Numbered from the stretch's first letter, positions 7,221 to 14,244 are shown. The stretch is DNA of 64,000 nucleotides from Paenibacillus sp. TCA20 (GCF_000732325.1 NZ_BBIW01000010.1:62001-126000), one strand, 5' to 3'. Notes: generated by a model from the sequence alone, not told the origin. Numbers and translations are program-made.

Positions 7221-7386
7221 CTCAAGTCGAGAACACAGACCCGACTTGGCAGATGACTGCAGCAGCTCTCCTCAGAATAGCTGACTGGACACAGTATGGT
7301 TTACTCCGGATGAATCGTGTAGCTTAGCATGGGCTCACGGCACCTCCTACAAAAAAATAGTCCGGAGTATGCCTATACTCTTTTTA
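7220..7386 (+). ncRNA. Structured RNA candidate with competing antiterminator and terminator
   Basis: No ribosome-site-supported frame exists here. In order: hairpin CAAGTCG/CGACTTG (7223-7229/7242-7248), hairpin CAGCT/AGCTG (7263-7267/7279-7283), and a perfect 9-bp stem TACTCCGGA/TCCGGAGTA (7302-7310/7361-7369). The last encloses an inner CGTG-AGC/GCT-CACG stem. The 3' arm of the 9-bp stem overlaps the 5' arm of a terminator (7365-7380), so the two are mutually exclusive. An exact CACCTCCT (the 16S anti-SD octamer) lies unpaired at 7341-7348. The length would be about 165 nt. The 5' end is inferred from the TATAGAA element at 7210. It could be a free small RNA or a leader-type switch. Confidence 0.55.
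7365..7385 (+). terminator. Rho-independent terminator
   Basis: GAGTAT (7365-7370), loop GCCT, ATACTC (7375-7380), then TTTTT. The first arm is shared with the antiterminator stem 7302-7310/7361-7369. Confidence 0.7.
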
Positions 7387-7387
7387 G

Positions 7388-7496
7388 AGAAAAGGGCTTC
7401 AAGTAAATAGCCACAGATCAAGGACTGCCACCCTACCTGTTAAATTACACCTCCAGTGTTGAATATAGCGTTGGCATCGCTCTTGAAGCCTTTTCT
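7388..7496. repeat. Long inverted repeat with one bulge
   Basis: AGAAAAGGGCTTCAAG (7388-7403) pairs with CTTGAAGCCTTTTCT (7482-7496) over 15 bp with one bulged G. It encloses 78 nt that hold a second CACCTCC word and a small AGCG/CGCT hairpin. It may be a further RNA domain or a DNA site. Confidence 0.5.
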
Positions 7497-7530
7497 GTGA
7501 AAAGAAATCACAAAATAAGAACATATGTTC

Positions 7531-7559
7531 TTGATATTTTTTGCCAAATGGCTTAAAAT
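7531..7559 (+). promoter_or_regulatory. Sigma-A type promoter
   Basis: TTGATA (7531-7536), a 17-bp spacer, and TAAAAT (7554-7559). It points at a short gene-free stretch that ends in a strong terminator at 7618-7648. Confidence 0.6.
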
Positions 7560-7565
7560 ATAACT

Positions 7566-7648
7566 CAGCGAAGGATACGTGAGATCTCCAACCTCATACA
7601 GCTTCACTTGTTCGAAAAGCGGCGGGCGGCACACCTGCTGCTTTTTTT
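7566..7648 (+). ncRNA. Small RNA candidate of about 83 nt
   Basis: Starts about 7 nt after the TAAAAT at 7554-7559 and ends at the terminator 7618-7648. The first half can fold as GAAG...CTTC enclosing GTGAG/CTCAT. The terminator stem contains two G-U pairs that favour plus-strand RNA. It lies just upstream of the actin-like partition genes, so it could regulate them in trans or be an unrelated regulator. Confidence 0.5.
7618..7648 (+). terminator. Rho-independent terminator
   Basis: AGCGGCGGG (7618-7626) and CCTGCTGCT (7634-7642) pair with two G-U pairs, followed by seven T. Complementarity in plus-strand RNA fixes the direction. Confidence 0.75.
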
Positions 7649-7665
7649 GTTGCCCAAAATAAGGG

Positions 7666-7695
7666 TTGCTTGCCATCTCCTAAATATGTTATGAT
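7666..7695 (+). promoter_or_regulatory. Candidate promoter of the actin-like operon
   Basis: TTGCTT (7666-7671), an 18-bp spacer, and TATGAT (7690-7695). It lies about 70 bp before the start of the actin-like gene. Confidence 0.45.
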
Positions 7696-7718
7696 CGTTT
7701 ACGAGAGAATACATCAGA

Positions 7719-7744
7719 ACATGTTATAATATGATATAACATGT
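7719..7744. promoter_or_regulatory. Perfect inverted repeat, candidate ParR operator or leader hairpin
   Basis: ACATGTTATA (7719-7728) and TATAACATGT (7735-7744) flank a 6-bp spacer. It also contains TATAAT, and lies just before the AGGAGG of the actin-like gene. In type II partition systems the adaptor binds repeats upstream of the actin gene, so this is the best local candidate. There is no array of direct repeats as in classic parC. Confidence 0.5.
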
Positions 7745-7765
7745 CGAATTAGGAGGAAAACAATC

Positions 7766-8959
7766 ATGGCGGTGAAAAAAGTGAAAGATTTGAAGTTGAA
7801 GCTAGAGGACTTATTTGATTTTGATCTTGCAGCAATTGATATTGGTTTTAATGGAAGCAAGCGTATGTCAAGCTTAGGTATGTTCGGTGTTATACCAAGT
7901 ACTGTTATGCCTACAAATGAAAAATTCGCAAATTCCTTCAAACACACAGAAGTTGATGAGTCGCGCTTGATGGTGAAGACTGCTGACGGTTTCTACCACG
8001 TAGGTGAACAAGCAATGAAGAGTAATAAGCTTCTGGTCACAAGTCGGACAACCAATCATGACCGTGCGTCCGATCCTTCATTCAGAGTTATGTTTGAAAC
8101 CAATCTTGCACTATGTGTTCCTCATGAAGATGGAGAATATGATGTCTACTTAACAACCGGCTTGCCGAATGAGGATTTCGATAAAGGTATTCGCACACGG
8201 TTGGAGGAGTACATAAACCAAAGTTTTGAAGTTGTAATCTACCTTGGTTATGGAAAGAAAATCACTAAGAAAATTAACATTATTGGATATGAAGTTCTGA
8301 GACAGCCAGAGGGAAGTGTGACATCTACACAATTTGCCTTTACAAGAGAAGGCCTTCTGACGACTACTCTCTACAGAGCTTTGACTGCTGTTGTTGATAT
8401 TGGCCACCTGACTACAGACTATGCATTATTCTCCGAAGGCGTATATGTAGAGGAAGAAGGAACTTACGGATCGACACTTGCGACTGCTGAGCTGTACAAG
8501 CGACTCAAAGTGAGCATGGCTATTCACTTTGATAATGAGTTTGGAGTTGCTTACAGTCCAACGGATGATGAACTGGATTCAGTTGTTCGTGGAGAAGATA
8601 TCGAGTTCAATGGTGCTTCTCATAAGTTGTATCATCTTGTAGAAGAAGCCGCGAAGGAAATCTCGGCAGTCATTGCGAACGAGGTCATTACGTCTTGGGG
8701 TCAACATGCGAACCGCGTGAAGATCATCTTGCTTACAGGCGGCGGTGCTCATATCTTCCAAGACTTCCTGAGAGAAGAGTTTGCGAAGCGTAAGGTACAA
8801 GCCTTCTCTGTAGTGGAAGATCCTCAAATGGCTAACGTATATGGATTCTACATCCGAGCAGCCATGAACCAAGTCAAAGAGATGGAAGATGGATCTCTGA
8901 ACTTCGAGCAGGTATACGAAAGATTCATCAAAGATATATTCGAAAGCGAGGCAGCGTAA
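7766..8959 (+). CDS. ParM/Alp7A-type actin-like filament protein
   Basis: The protein has 397 aa. The actin-fold ATPase motifs are in order: phosphate 1 AAIDIGFNGSK (D25, G27), phosphate 2 VVDIGHLTTDY (D211, G213), and the adenosine motif ILLTGGGAHIF in the last third. The family forms ATP-driven filaments that move plasmids or phage DNA. AGGAGG precedes the ATG by 9 nt. A 53-codon ParR-like gene follows with a one-base overlap, and a candidate operator repeat precedes it. In a phage it may segregate an episomal genome or position replicating DNA. Which subfamily it belongs to cannot be decided by eye. Confidence 0.85.
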   Translation: MAVKKVKDLKLKLEDLFDFDLAAIDIGFNGSKRMSSLGMFGVIPSTVMPTNEKFANSFKHTEVDESRLMVKTADGFYHVGEQAMKSNKLLVTSRTTNHDRASDPSFRVMFETNLALCVPHEDGEYDVYLTTGLPNEDFDKGIRTRLEEYINQSFEVVIYLGYGKKITKKINIIGYEVLRQPEGSVTSTQFAFTREGLLTTTLYRALTAVVDIGHLTTDYALFSEGVYVEEEGTYGSTLATAELYKRLKVSMAIHFDNEFGVAYSPTDDELDSVVRGEDIEFNGASHKLYHLVEEAAKEISAVIANEVITSWGQHANRVKIILLTGGGAHIFQDFLREEFAKRKVQAFSVVEDPQMANVYGFYIRAAMNQVKEMEDGSLNFEQVYERFIKDIFESEAA

Positions 8960-9120
8960 TGGCTGAAGAAAGAGAGACAAAACCACAGAAGGTGCCTAAA
9001 ATCCAAGTCATCATTCGGGATGTCGATACAGATATTAAAGAACATTTCGAAAAGATTAAGCCAGGTGATTGGGCAACAGAGGCCAGACGACTATTGTCGA
9101 AAGCTATTGAGTCGGAGTAA
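8959..9120 (+). CDS. Small ParR-like adaptor protein
   Basis: The protein has 53 aa and starts on the last base of the actin gene's stop (TAATG). The sequence KVPKIQVIIRDVDTDIKEHF suggests an N-terminal strand followed by helices, as in ribbon-helix-helix proteins. The C-terminal part (DWATEARRLLSKAIESE) is helical. Its size and position match the DNA-binding adaptor of actin-type partition operons, where the adaptor links the centromere to the filament. It is shorter than classic ParR (about 100 aa), so the assignment rests mainly on context. Confidence 0.55.
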   Translation: MAEERETKPQKVPKIQVIIRDVDTDIKEHFEKIKPGDWATEARRLLSKAIESE

Positions 9121-9179
9121 AACGCAGGAAAATAACGCTTTCCAGCGGAATTAAATGAAATGAAATAGAATCACTTAAG

Positions 9180-9210
9180 ATAGAGTCCCTACATGGGGCT
9201 CTATTTTTTT
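9180..9210 (+). terminator. Rho-independent terminator of the actin operon
   Basis: ATAGAGTCCC (9180-9189) and GGGGCTCTAT (9195-9204) with a 5-nt loop and a 7-T tail; one pair is U-G. Confidence 0.8.
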
Positions 9211-9301
9211 GTGCATTCATAGGTGCAAATGTCCTGAAAATACCAGAGCCTGTACAATTAAGCTAAGGGGATAGACTGCCCAAACAGTACCGATCGGGGT
9301 C

Positions 9302-9330
9302 AAGGGGTCATTAGATCTACCCCTTTTTTC
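9302..9330 (+). terminator. Second Rho-independent terminator
   Basis: AAGGGGT (9302-9308) and ACCCCTT (9319-9325), then T. The ~90 nt between this and the previous terminator include a GACTG/CAGT hairpin (about 9275-9288) and no gene. This may be a third short RNA or a leader for the 9353 gene, but a good promoter was not found. Confidence 0.65.
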
Positions 9331-9352
9331 GTACTTACAAGGAGGAGAATTT

Positions 9353-9706
9353 ATGAAGCCATATGTCTGGAAAGAAGGTATGAGTCTGGAGGAAACAAAA
9401 GACGGAGCCTATTGGGAAAGGAATATGCTGGCGCTATTGCTGGCTAACTATATAAATACATCCAATCAGGAAATGTGGGGGCTAATGGCCAACACGACAT
9501 GCGGTTGGTATTACGATACGGATAATAACTGGGAAGGATGGCTTCGCGTCATTTCCATCAACAGTGGAGCGATTACATTCCATATTCCAGACAGCTTTGA
9601 TGTTGGCACCCTGCCAGAGATTAAACCTAATTGGGATGGGCATAGCACAGAAGAAAAATGGAAGAATGTCATGAAGACTTGTGGCGTCATTCCAGAAGGA
9701 GAGTGA
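9353..9706 (+). CDS. Protein of unknown function
   Basis: The protein has 117 aa. AAGGAGGAG precedes the ATG. It is acidic and rich in Trp (nine residues), with segments such as WGLMANTTCGWYYDTDNNWEGWLRV that suggest a compact beta-rich domain. It follows two terminators and begins the long packaging and virion gene series, with the next gene 4 bases after its stop. No family was recognised. Confidence 0.65.
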   Translation: MKPYVWKEGMSLEETKDGAYWERNMLALLLANYINTSNQEMWGLMANTTCGWYYDTDNNWEGWLRVISINSGAITFHIPDSFDVGTLPEIKPNWDGHSTEEKWKNVMKTCGVIPEGE

Positions 9707-9709
9707 CCT

Positions 9710-10450
9710 ATGTCTAATACTGGACCTCGAACCGAAGCCGGGAAGATGGTCGTCTCTCAAAACCTGAATCCTACGGCTTGGACACAGAATCCTGCCGCTA
9801 TACAGGCGATAGATGTCGCCCGCAGGCTTCGCAGTACAAAGCATGGGCTATATGCATCCGTGCCAATCATCTGTAAAGCAGAATCCTGCCCTTATCGTGA
9901 GTCTTGCCCTCTCATGCAAATGCAAATGGCACCCTTTGGCGAGAAGTGTCCTATTGAGATTGCTGCGATTGAAGATCTCTTTGACCGATACTGCACAGAC
10001 CTCAAGATTGATCGAGAGGATCCGAAAAATACGGTCGATCTCATCATGGTTAAAGAACTCGTTGATATTGATGTGTCACTTCTCAGATGTGATAACAAGA
10101 TGGCGATCGATGCGGACTTCATCATAGAGAACGTGGTGGGTATGACAGAAGACGGAGATGCGCTAGTGAAGAAAGAATTGCATCCCGTAGTCGAGTATAA
10201 AGAGAAGCTGAGAAACAGCAAGAACAAGACACTGCAGCTCTTGAACAGTACGCGCCGTGATAAGCAAGGGACGAAGGTTACAGTTGAACTTGATCCGGCT
10301 TCGAGAGCTTCACAAATGGTTAAGGTGAATGACGATATGGATGCTCATATGGAACACGAGGATGAAGCACAGCGCAGATACTACGAGAAGATGAGGGGCG
10401 CAAGCGAGCCAATCGACATTACGCCAATTGAAGTCGAGCCGATTGAATAG
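9710..10450 (+). CDS. Putative small terminase subunit with a four-cysteine cluster
   Basis: The protein has 246 aa. The N-terminal GPRTEAGKMVVSQN resembles the GPRT-x-x-GK-x-x-S-x-N motif of proteins found near phage packaging genes. It is followed by KHGLY and a Cys cluster: C55, C60, C66 and C80 (CKAESCPYRESCPLM...EKCPIE), fit for one zinc or Fe-S centre. The rest is helical and highly charged. Position a few genes before the large terminase supports a packaging role, but I see no clear helix-turn-helix. The function is therefore inferred from context. Confidence 0.5.
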   Translation: MSNTGPRTEAGKMVVSQNLNPTAWTQNPAAIQAIDVARRLRSTKHGLYASVPIICKAESCPYRESCPLMQMQMAPFGEKCPIEIAAIEDLFDRYCTDLKIDREDPKNTVDLIMVKELVDIDVSLLRCDNKMAIDADFIIENVVGMTEDGDALVKKELHPVVEYKEKLRNSKNKTLQLLNSTRRDKQGTKVTVELDPASRASQMVKVNDDMDAHMEHEDEAQRRYYEKMRGASEPIDITPIEVEPIE

Positions 10451-10461
10451 GAGGTGAGAAC

Positions 10462-10821
10462 ATGTATGTCAGAGGCGCTGTGAACGTGGGCAAATATATA
10501 GGGAAACAAGTCCCTTCGATGTTTGAGAGGAATACTCAACGGAGCATTAACAATCTGTACACAGGATTAGGTCTATCCAGAAAAGGAAAGGCAGTAGCTC
10601 TTACAGGAATGGGAGCTTACGGCGGATATCAGGTTGTAACTGGGCAATCCGAAGCCGGAAATCGAAATGCGATGGATGCTATGGATGATCGAGGGATTAT
10701 GTCGCTTCCTGGGACAAGATCGGATGGTATGGGATATCTAGGCGATCCTGCCGGTAATCAGGATTTGGCTGCCAGAGGTGACCTTGTATTTGCCCTACAC
10801 AATTTAAGGCATGGGGGTTAG
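10462..10821 (+). CDS. Small Gly-rich protein of unknown function
   Basis: The protein has 119 aa, with GGAGGTGAG before the ATG. The middle (KGKAVALTGMGAYGGYQVVTGQSEAG) is rich in small residues like the three following proteins. It could contain one weak membrane-associating segment. Together with its neighbours it lies between the small-terminase candidate and the large terminase, where a virion or injected membrane protein would fit. Confidence 0.6.
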   Translation: MYVRGAVNVGKYIGKQVPSMFERNTQRSINNLYTGLGLSRKGKAVALTGMGAYGGYQVVTGQSEAGNRNAMDAMDDRGIMSLPGTRSDGMGYLGDPAGNQDLAARGDLVFALHNLRHGG

Positions 10822-10825
10822 ATAA

Positions 10826-11269
10826 GTGGCCAATATGACAACACAAGCGTTGCCGCCAGCATCTGGAGATGGAGGCGTCAAGCAGTTTAGAAAAGAAGGA
10901 AAGATCGCTCGGACTTTTGGGGCAGGAATGGTTGCGGTCGATGCCTTTTCTCGAATTAAAGACGGGGAGAATGCGGCTGTTGCTATCGGTAAGGCTGCCC
11001 TGACGAATGCCGCGTGGAACCTTATGCCTGGTGGCTTCCTTACAATGGGGGTTATGGCAGGGGTATCTATGACGCCTGAGATCATCCGGATGACCGATGC
11101 AGCCAAGGCTGGCATACGACAGAAGTCTTCTATGTTTGGAGGCGGATTCACGCAGAATGAGGGGCAGATGTACATGCAGCAGACGGGTATGCAGAATGCC
11201 TCGAATGCGAGAAACACAGCTTCCGCTATTATGTCACGGCACGCGCGCGGGGCATCTAAAGCCTACTGA
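10826..11269 (+). CDS. Gly/Ala-rich small protein, possible membrane or virion component
   Basis: The protein has 147 aa from a GTG at 10826 behind GGGGG; ATG 10835 is the alternative. Two apolar stretches (ARTFGAGMVAVDAF and NAAWNLMPGGFLTMGVMAGVSM) rich in Gly and Ala suggest a glycine-zipper type hairpin. The C-terminus is rich in Gln, Met and Asn (EGQMYMQQTGMQNASN). No family was recognised. Confidence 0.6.
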   Translation: MANMTTQALPPASGDGGVKQFRKEGKIARTFGAGMVAVDAFSRIKDGENAAVAIGKAALTNAAWNLMPGGFLTMGVMAGVSMTPEIIRMTDAAKAGIRQKSSMFGGGFTQNEGQMYMQQTGMQNASNARNTASAIMSRHARGASKAY

Positions 11270-11286
11270 GAGGGAGGTGAGTAAAG

Positions 11287-11634
11287 ATGATGAGAAGCAA
11301 TGAGCCCTATCAAAGAGTCAGAAATCATGACCCCGTTTATAACGGCGCAGCTTATGGGGCTTTGGCCGGTGCGGCAAGCATGGGTGTGGCTCATGCAGGA
11401 GCAAAAGGGGCCTCACTTATAAGTGCAGCTAGGTCAGCAAGAAAAGATTCCACCCCTCTATTGCCGGAGTATGGATCCACCAAACGGACTGCTAAAGCAG
11501 TCGGAGTCGGCGGAAAAGTAGAACGAGGTTACGGCAAGGTGTTTGGTGGTGGCTGGAAGAAGGCAGGATATTATGCTGGTGCTGCTCTGCTCGGTGGAGG
11601 AATTGGAGCAGGAATTGACTATATGACTGATTGA
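11287..11634 (+). CDS. Glycine-zipper-like small protein, paralogue A
   Basis: The protein has 115 aa, with GGAGGTGA before an ATGATG start. It begins MMRSNEPYQRVRN and has two apolar Gly/Ala segments: GAAYGALAGAASMGVAHAG (residues ~19-37) and AGYYAGAALLGGGIGAGI near the end. The next gene product shares the start (MMQSNNPYNRV) and the same two-segment plan, so they are tandem duplicates. Proteins of this type often insert in or associate with membranes; a role in DNA ejection is a guess. Confidence 0.6.
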   Translation: MMRSNEPYQRVRNHDPVYNGAAYGALAGAASMGVAHAGAKGASLISAARSARKDSTPLLPEYGSTKRTAKAVGVGGKVERGYGKVFGGGWKKAGYYAGAALLGGGIGAGIDYMTD

Positions 11635-11645
11635 GGTGAATAACG

Positions 11646-12014
11646 ATGATGCAATCAAACAACCCATATAATCGGGTAGATGAAGGAATCGGTTCTGGAC
11701 TCGTAGCCGGAGCAGTTGTAGGCGGTGCATCGATGGCTGGCTTGCAGTTCGGGGGAACTCAGGCTGCGCGAGGATTGCGAAACATGGCAAACCCAGTGCT
11801 AAGCAGAAACGCAGCTGCAAGAGCGATTGATGGAGGCATTCCTAAAATGGCAACCGCTCAAGGTGTAGCTGCCTCTGGAGCAAAGCATTTAGGTAATGGA
11901 ATCCGAGGAGCGCGGAAAATGGCATTTGGAGGAGGAAGAAACAAACTCCTATCTTATGGCGTTGGCGCACTTGGTGGAGCTGCGATTGGCGGTATTGCTG
12001 ACGGAATGAACTAA
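11646..12014 (+). CDS. Glycine-zipper-like small protein, paralogue B
   Basis: The protein has 122 aa. The N-terminal MMQSNNPYNRVDEG matches paralogue A. The apolar Gly/Ala segments are GSGLVAGAVVGGASMAGLQFG and LLSYGVGALGGAAIGGIADG. The centre is basic and Ala-rich. The tandem paralogues may form a hetero-oligomer, but nothing in the sequence proves it. Confidence 0.6.
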   Translation: MMQSNNPYNRVDEGIGSGLVAGAVVGGASMAGLQFGGTQAARGLRNMANPVLSRNAAARAIDGGIPKMATAQGVAASGAKHLGNGIRGARKMAFGGGRNKLLSYGVGALGGAAIGGIADGMN

Positions 12015-12040
12015 AGACATCCTGCCTAGGAGGTGCACTC

Positions 12041-12055
12041 ATGCAAACTTCATGA
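12041..12055 (+). other. Four-codon minigene behind a perfect ribosome site
   Basis: TAGGAGGTG lies 5 nt before ATG CAA ACT TCA TGA. The next real gene starts at 12080 with a weaker site. This could be a leader peptide controlling the next gene by coupling, or the remains of a longer gene. Confidence 0.35.
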
Positions 12056-12079
12056 ATAGTGAAGGGGTGCTGAATTAGG

Positions 12080-12310
12080 ATGTTTTTAAAATCTAACCAA
12101 TCATTAAATAGGATCTTGCTTCATGGCCGAAAGAATGATCAATGGGTTCCTCTGAAACATTTGCAAACTCATGGGCTTCACGACCAGATGGATTGGCCTA
12201 AAGCAGCTGATGCAGGATTGCTTCATATGAGGAAAAAAGAGAGAGGGTATGAAGTCAATCTCTCGCAAAAGGGATACCACACCCTAAGCAACCTCTATCG
12301 AGCGAATTAG
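12080..12310 (+). CDS. Small winged-helix-like protein next to the large terminase
   Basis: The protein has 76 aa. The pattern WVPLKHLQTHGLHDQMDW, then AADAGLLHMRKK and YEVNLSQKGYHTL, resembles a winged helix-turn-helix: two helices, then a beta wing. The gene ends 10 bases before the large terminase start. It could be the DNA-recognition part of the packaging complex or a transcription regulator. The assignment is weak because no residue signature is diagnostic. Confidence 0.5.
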   Translation: MFLKSNQSLNRILLHGRKNDQWVPLKHLQTHGLHDQMDWPKAADAGLLHMRKKERGYEVNLSQKGYHTLSNLYRAN

Positions 12311-12319
12311 GGTGATATT

Positions 12320-14080
12320 ATGGATACTGTTGACGAAAGACAATTATTTGAAATGGAGCGTGAGATTCGCTCTGATCCGATCAAGTGGGCGTACTGGAAG
12401 CTAAAAGATCCGAAAGGTAATGCATGGAAAGCCCGCTGGTATCAACGAGAAATGATCCGGGGGATTATGAAAGGCGACCGGCGTGTTGCTGCTCGAATGG
12501 GACGCCGGGTTGGTAAGACGGAGACGATGGTTGTATTCTGTCTTTGGTACGCGTTTCATCATAAGAATAGCCGTCTACTTATTGCAACGCCATATGAACA
12601 TCAGGTGCGATTGATTTTCATGCGTCTGCAGGAGTTAGTCCGTGACTGTGAAGAGCTAAGTGCTTCAGTCACCATAACCAAGAATCCGTTTATCGCTTCC
12701 TTCGGAAATGGTTCCAAGATTATGGGATTTACAGCTGGTGCGAATGCCGGCAGTCAAGCCGGTGCGTCCGTCCGTGGTCAGCGGGCAGACTGGTTGTTCC
12801 TTGATGAGGTCGATTACATGTCTCGTGACGGTATCGATGCGGTAACAGCCATTGCGCTTGAAGACCCAAAGCGTATCGGTATTTGGGTAAGTTCCACACC
12901 TACAGGTAAGCGGGACTTCTTCTATGATATCTGTACAAATCCGGATACGGGATATATTTCGTATCATTTCCCGTCTCACGTCAACCCTGACTTTGATGAA
13001 CGAATGGAAGGCGAAATGCGTGCTACCATGACTCAGCAAGGTTATATTCATGAGGTTGAGGCAGAGTTCGGAGAAGAAACCGTCGGAGTATTTAATAAAG
13101 ACGCGGTAGAGCGAGCAAAAAGCCAATATCATTATAGTTATCGTTCTCTGAATACGTATGAGCGTGAGCAGTATCAGAAGCAAGGCATCAACCTAGATGA
13201 CATTGTTTATTACGGGCCTTATACTATAAATAACCCAGCGCCGAAGGCTCTCCGGGTCATCGGAGTGGACTGGGATAAATACGGAGCAGCGACTCAGATT
13301 ATCGTTACGGAGTTCGATGAGCAACTGAAGAAATTCAGAGTCTGCCTGAGATCAGAAATACCTCGGAGCGATTTTACGTTCGATAATGCGGTAAAACGAA
13401 TTATTGAGCTGAATGATATATATAACCCTGCCTTTGTCTATGTAGACGCAGGGAGCGGGGAATATCAAATCGAAGCGCTTCGTCTTCACGGTCGGGAGAA
13501 TCCATATACACAGCTAGATAAAAAGGTAAAACGGATTCAGTTCGCACAAACCATCGAGGTGCGTGATCCAGCGACTCGTGAAGTCGATAAGAAAGATGCG
13601 AAAAACTTCATGGTTAACCAAACAGCTATCCTATTGGAGCGGGATCGACTCGTTCTTTCACCATTCGATGATATGGTGTGGAAGCAAATGATGGATTACC
13701 AAGTTATCCGTATCTCTCAAAACGGAAAGCCGATCTATACGTCAGAAAATGAGCATGCACTGGATGCATTCATGCTGACGATCCTTGGATTTACATTAGA
13801 GTTTCCTGAGATCGCAAAGGTCTTGGAAAAGTTCAATGTAGCCACTCGTGCTTTCGTATCGCATAACACATCAGAAGAGAAGATCGCAGAGCAAGTATTT
13901 GGCGGTCAACGTGATATATTCAATATCCAAAACAAAAAACCAGAGCGTGAAGCGAGGGACAACCCGAACTGGCACTGGGAGAAAGTTCAACTTGGATATG
14001 GTGGAAAAAGAAGTAGAGGCGGATCGAATATATGGGGTCGCGGAAATGCGAAGAATCGTCCGACAAGAGCTAAGTTTTGA
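12320..14080 (+). CDS. terL: Terminase large subunit
   Basis: The protein has 586 aa, normal for the family. The N-terminal ATPase has Walker A GRRVGKTE (G61-T67), Walker B LFLDEVDY (D162, E163), and a coupling motif SSTPTGKRDFF. The RNase-H-like nuclease has GVDWDKYG, VDAGSGEYQ and EHALDAFMLTIL, which supply the expected acidic residues. It cuts the concatemer and pumps DNA into the prohead through the portal. The packaging strategy (pac, cos or terminal repeats) cannot be told from this window alone. The C-terminal tail is Gly/Arg-rich (GYGGKRSRGG). Confidence 0.95.
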   Translation: MDTVDERQLFEMEREIRSDPIKWAYWKLKDPKGNAWKARWYQREMIRGIMKGDRRVAARMGRRVGKTETMVVFCLWYAFHHKNSRLLIATPYEHQVRLIFMRLQELVRDCEELSASVTITKNPFIASFGNGSKIMGFTAGANAGSQAGASVRGQRADWLFLDEVDYMSRDGIDAVTAIALEDPKRIGIWVSSTPTGKRDFFYDICTNPDTGYISYHFPSHVNPDFDERMEGEMRATMTQQGYIHEVEAEFGEETVGVFNKDAVERAKSQYHYSYRSLNTYEREQYQKQGINLDDIVYYGPYTINNPAPKALRVIGVDWDKYGAATQIIVTEFDEQLKKFRVCLRSEIPRSDFTFDNAVKRIIELNDIYNPAFVYVDAGSGEYQIEALRLHGRENPYTQLDKKVKRIQFAQTIEVRDPATREVDKKDAKNFMVNQTAILLERDRLVLSPFDDMVWKQMMDYQVIRISQNGKPIYTSENEHALDAFMLTILGFTLEFPEIAKVLEKFNVATRAFVSHNTSEEKIAEQVFGGQRDIFNIQNKKPEREARDNPNWHWEKVQLGYGGKRSRGGSNIWGRGNAKNRPTRAKF

Positions 14081-14116
14081 ATCCTCTGGAATGCCTGAAG
14101 TAATGCGTTGTCCCTT

Positions 14117-14132
14117 GCGGCCATTGGGCCGC
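14117..14132. repeat. Perfect GC hairpin after the terminase gene
   Basis: GCGGCC (14117-14122) and GGCCGC (14127-14132) with a 4-nt loop. The bases just before it (14100-14109, GTAATGCGTT) match ten bases of the recurrent palindrome. Confidence 0.5.
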
Positions 14133-14196
14133 CTGGTGGAAGGCAAAAATCCCCTGTATCCTTTCTGGCTAGGCTCATCAAACTCTCTTTCCCTGG

Positions 14197-14218
14197 GGCG
14201 CAGACTAATCTCTGCGCC
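14197..14218 (+). terminator. Hairpin, probable terminator between terminase and portal operons
   Basis: GGCGCAGA (14197-14204) and TCTGCGCC (14211-14218) form a perfect 8-bp stem with a 6-nt loop. The tail TTACATATTTT is only partly T-rich. Confidence 0.55.
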
Positions 14219-14244
14219 TTACATATTTTATGGAGGTCATTAAT

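Larger units (their letters stand above)
7177..7765. other. 589-bp gene-free region with RNA elements
   Basis: Lies between the small-gene operon and the actin-like gene. It contains a palindrome/promoter element (7190-7220), a structured RNA with terminator (7220-7386), a bulged 15-bp inverted repeat (7388-7496), a second promoter and small RNA (7531-7648), and the promoter and inverted repeat before the actin-like gene (7666-7744). A 78-codon minus-strand frame overlaps all of this and was rejected. Confidence 0.6.

Noticed and set aside
7440..7676. 78-codon minus-strand frame in the RNA region
   Set aside because: AGGAG directly abuts its ATG, leaving no spacing. It overlaps a plus-strand promoter, terminator and inverted repeat with direction-specific G-U pairs.
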